A stretch of DNA of 64,000 nt from Mariaggregatimicrobium sp964498785 (GTDB taxonomy: Bacteria; Zhuqueibacterota; Zhuqueibacteria; Thermofontimicrobiales; Thiofontviventaceae): contig CAZCJL010000005.1 in NCBI GenBank assembly GCA_964498785.1, positions 60,729 through 124,728 of the forward strand, read 5' to 3'. A program made the translations under genes and the position numbers. Numbering within the stretch: position 1 is the first letter of the stretch; every line of letters starts with the position of its first letter. Under the pieces are notes generated by a model. It saw only the letters and a list, made by a program, of their open reading frames with translations. It did not search any database and had not been told where the DNA came from. Below, one piece after another: positions 61,895-64,000 of this stretch.

Positions 61895-62332
61895 ATGAAA
61901 AAATATAAATTTTCAATCAATGGCAATCCGTACGATGTTATTATAAAGAAGCTATCTGATGACCAGGCGGTCGTTGAAGTGAATGGCTCTGAATATAACG
62001 TTGATATATTGGAAGAGCCGGTCAGGAGCAAAACACCGCAATTAGTCCGTTCCAGACCTGTACCGGATAGCGAAAGTAAACAAATAAAAACCAAAGCCGC
62101 AACCCGACCTGCAACAAGCGGAGTGATTAAAGCGCCTTTGCCGGGACTGATTCTCGAAGTTATGGTCAAAGAAGGTGATGACGTAAAAGTCGGTCAAACC
62201 GTTGTAAAAATGGAAGCCATGAAAATGGAAAATAATGTCCAGTCTGGTCGAGAGGGGACAGTCACGAGTGTAAAAGTGAAAACCGGAGATTCTGTTTTAG
62301 AAGGTGACGTATTAGTTGAGATTGGAGGATAG
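61895..62332 (+). CDS. mmdC: Biotin carboxyl carrier subunit of the decarboxylase
   Basis: A 145-residue biotinyl protein. An N-terminal domain (about 1-45) is followed by a Pro/Lys-rich linker (about 47-75) and a biotinyl domain (about 76-145) with the biotinylation motif EAMKMEN, Lys at residue 110. It carries CO2 from the carboxyltransferase to the membrane subunit. The next gene begins 1 nt after its stop, so it is translationally coupled to the pump subunit. Confidence 0.92.
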   Translation: MKKYKFSINGNPYDVIIKKLSDDQAVVEVNGSEYNVDILEEPVRSKTPQLVRSRPVPDSESKQIKTKAATRPATSGVIKAPLPGLILEVMVKEGDDVKVGQTVVKMEAMKMENNVQSGREGTVTSVKVKTGDSVLEGDVLVEIGG

Positions 62333-62333
62333 G

Positions 62334-63485
62334 ATGGAAGGACTGTTTCGTTTTATCCACTACAGCGGATTTTACAATGTGACTCCCGGACATGTCATCA
62401 TGCTCATCATCGGGCTTGTATTTATTTATCTTGCGATCAAAAAAGATTATGAGCCACTGCTATTGGTGCCAATTGGTTTTGGGATTTTAATTGGTAACAT
62501 CCCATTTTGGGAAGGAATCGGTTTGCAGCTCGGGATTTATGAGCAGGGCAGTGTCATGAATTATCTGTATTATGGTGTATTGAAAGGAATTTATCCACCG
62601 TTAATATTTTTGGGACTTGGCGCAATGACAGATTTTTCAGCACTGCTTTCTAATCCGAAATTATTGTTCCTGGGCGCTGCGGCACAAGTCGGTATTTTTA
62701 TCACGCTATTGGGAGCGCTGGCGCTTGGATTTACACCACAGGAAGCCGGGGCAATCGGCATTATCGGGGGTGCAGATGGACCCACCGCGATCTTTATCGC
62801 ATCAAAATTGGCGCCGCATCTGATCGGATCAATCGCAATCGCAGCCTATTCATATATGGCGCTTGTGCCGGTTATTCAGCCGCCAATCATGAAATTGTTA
62901 ACTACTAAAAAAGAACGTTTGATCCGTATGAAACCGTCGCGGAATGTTTCTAAAACTGAAAAAATATTATTCCCGGTGTTTTCATTTTTAATTACCGCGT
63001 TTATTTCGCCAGGTTCAATCCCATTATTGGGAATGCTCTTTTTCGGTAATTTGCTTAAAGAAAGCGGAGTTACGGAACGACTCGGAAATACAGCTCGAAA
63101 TGCACTGATTGATACGGTCACAATTCTCTTGGGTCTTACGGTGGGCGCCAGTACACAAGCCACCACCTTCCTAAAACCGCAATCAATATTGATATTTGTA
63201 TTAGGCGCGGTATCTTTTATGATTGCAACCGCATGCGGATTGCTATTTGCAAAATTTATGAATTTATTTTTCAAGGAAGGCAGCAAGATTAATCCACTGC
63301 TCGGAGCAGCGGGTGTTTCGGCGGTTCCCGATTCAGCCAGAGTTGTCCAGAATATTGGAGCCAGGGAAGATCCGAGTAACTTTTTGTTAATGCACGCAAT
63401 GGGACCAAATGTCGCCGGCGTCATCGGTTCGGCTGTTGCAGCAGGAATTCTGCTATCGATTTTGATGGAAAAAGTGGGGATGTGA
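62334..63485 (+). CDS. mmdB: Na+-pumping decarboxylase membrane (beta) subunit
   Basis: A 383-residue integral membrane protein of the OadB/MmdB/GcdB family with about nine to eleven membrane segments. The start at 62334 has GGAGG just upstream; the longer frame from 62316 is inside the previous gene. Key motif GGADGPTAIFIASKLAP (about 143-159) holds the Asp that binds Na+ and couples carboxybiotin decarboxylation to export of sodium; the PDSARVVQNIGAREDP and MGPNVAGVIGSAVAAG regions are also typical. It creates the Na+ gradient from succinate-to-propionate conversion. Confidence 0.93.
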   Translation: MEGLFRFIHYSGFYNVTPGHVIMLIIGLVFIYLAIKKDYEPLLLVPIGFGILIGNIPFWEGIGLQLGIYEQGSVMNYLYYGVLKGIYPPLIFLGLGAMTDFSALLSNPKLLFLGAAAQVGIFITLLGALALGFTPQEAGAIGIIGGADGPTAIFIASKLAPHLIGSIAIAAYSYMALVPVIQPPIMKLLTTKKERLIRMKPSRNVSKTEKILFPVFSFLITAFISPGSIPLLGMLFFGNLLKESGVTERLGNTARNALIDTVTILLGLTVGASTQATTFLKPQSILIFVLGAVSFMIATACGLLFAKFMNLFFKEGSKINPLLGAAGVSAVPDSARVVQNIGAREDPSNFLLMHAMGPNVAGVIGSAVAAGILLSILMEKVGM

Positions 63486-63535
63486 GTATTTGAATAAAGC
63501 AATTGTGGATGTGAAAGCGAAAAAAGGACGTTTTG

Positions 63536-63691
63536 TTGAGTAATTATCGTATTTTTGAAACAGACGAAATTATTAAAAATCTCGAAAAGTTACCTCCGAA
63601 AGATAAATCTTTTATTCAAAAGAAATTGTACAGTTATGTATATCCGCATTTATTTTGTATAGCAATGAAGGTTTTATCGCAGAATTATTAA
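63536..63691 (+). pseudogene. Truncated RelE-like toxin fragment
   Basis: The frame from TTG 63536 (AAGGA about 8 nt upstream) reads LSNYRIFETDEIIKNLEKLP then PKDKSFIQKKLYSYVYP and stops at 63689 after 51 residues. The beginning resembles RelE/ParE-family mRNA interferase toxins (YxIFETDEFIKxLxKLP type), which are normally about 90-110 residues. The C-terminal half with the catalytic residues is missing. The short frame before it (63490-63543, VDVKAKKGRFVE) may be the tail of a lost antitoxin. Called from memory of the family; moderately sure. Confidence 0.45.
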
Positions 63692-63858
63692 CCTTCTTAT
63701 CTTTTATGATTCTGCTATCAATCATTCTGACATCGTGTTGCCCTGAAAGGGCGGATTGAATTCGACATGGTTCATTAAGGCAGATTAAAAAAATACTATA
63801 ATAAGGTTAAAAAAGTGAGGGACAGTTACGAGGCGACAAAGGTTTGTCAAAAAAGAAT

Positions 63859-63905
63859 ATGGATACTATTTTCCCTCTGCACTGCTTTGCGCCCTTAGCG
63901 TTTTA
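63859..63905. repeat. Right half of the GCAAAG-type element
   Basis: GGATACTATTTTCCCTCTGC followed by ACTGCTTTGCGCCC and TAGCGTTTT matches the right half of the element at 36697-36778 with few changes. The left half is missing here. Confidence 0.6.
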
Positions 63906-63937
63906 CGTGCGACGCACTTTGAAAGTGCGTCGCACGT
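63905..63937. repeat. 33-nt palindrome, class C
   Basis: ACGTGCGACGCACTTT (63905-63920), central G, AAAGTGCGTCGCACGT (63922-63937): perfect 16-bp arms with one central base. The arm sequence differs from classes A and B but size and the TTT-N-AAA centre are the same. Other sequence in 63692-63858 and 63938-64000 shows no gene. Confidence 0.88.
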
Positions 63938-64000
63938 TGTTAAGATCATTTCATCAACAGTAACCGATGGGTGAGTAATTGTTCCGATTGATTATCAACA

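Noticed and set aside
62876..63502. A 208-residue minus-strand frame.
   Set aside because: It is opposite the well-supported mmdB gene; Ser/Ala/Thr-rich composition is that of an antisense frame.
1..64000. tRNA, rRNA, transposase or prophage genes.
   Set aside because: None could be recognised on either strand by eye; a tRNA scan was not possible.

Overview
The window is a stretch of bacterial chromosome with moderate to low GC and AT-rich spacers. It suggests a Gram-negative anaerobe of the Fibrobacteres-Chlorobi-Bacteroidetes (FCB) superphylum. The reasons are two intact secreted proteins and one broken remnant with a type IX secretion (T9SS) C-terminal sorting domain, three TonB-dependent receptors with carboxypeptidase-regulatory-like N-termini, FecI/FecR regulators with the Bacteroidota-type FecR C-terminal domain, and a LytS/LytTR two-component pair. 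HdrA-MvhD, a four-subunit 2-oxoacid:ferredoxin oxidoreductase and a Na+-pumping decarboxylase point to an anaerobic, ferredoxin-based and sodium-based metabolism. Calditrichota, KSB1 or Ignavibacteriota-like lineages would fit, but the sequence alone does not settle the phylum.

Layout. 1-874: 3' end of an HdrA-MvhD fusion. 1460-6430: two T9SS cargo proteins, one an M6 metalloprotease with a beta-helix. 6661-7756: two small envelope proteins. 7806-16757: TonB receptor with STN domain, FecR, FecI-type sigma factor, second FecR, second TonB receptor. 17041-18918: sodium/solute symporter. 18919-19600: a frameshifted T9SS remnant and three 33-nt palindromes. 19601-24273 (minus strand): glycosyltransferase, flippase-like membrane protein and PHP-glycosyltransferase fusion. 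25228-28137: zinc-ribbon peptide and 2-oxoacid:ferredoxin oxidoreductase (delta, alpha, beta, gamma). 28188-32533: GlnD-like protein with two nucleotidyltransferase-like cores, folE2, ndk. 32633-33073 (minus): SlyD-like FKBP. 33406-38812: TonB receptor, TPR protein, LytS kinase and LytTR regulator. 38924-55041: surface polysaccharide cluster (rmlB, UDP-HexNAc dehydrogenase, 2-epimerase, Wza-like exporter, Wzz, Wzy, Wzx, four glycosyltransferases, priming transferase). 55295-56563: serS. 56992-63485: methylmalonyl-CoA mutase (split), epimerase and Na+-pumping methylmalonyl-CoA decarboxylase. 63486-64000: a toxin fragment and repeats.

How the genes work together. The last cluster would convert succinyl-CoA to propionyl-CoA and export Na+; no biotin carboxylase subunit is present, which favours decarboxylation over carboxylation. 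The Na+ gradient could drive uptake by the symporter at 17041. The Fec-type block has a nearly mirror-image order of receptor, anti-sigma, sigma, anti-sigma, receptor. The polysaccharide cluster holds a near-complete Wzx/Wzy pathway plus UDP-ManNAcA-type precursor genes.

The least explained feature is a population of intergenic palindromes. Eight elements are exactly 33 nt (16-nt arm, one central base, 16-nt arm). They fall into three sequence classes but keep the same geometry. Two of them are paired with a second 24-nt hairpin type. Longer, decayed elements bounded by inverted repeats (about 80-260 bp) sit in most other large spacers. No rRNA, tRNA, CRISPR array, transposase or prophage was seen.
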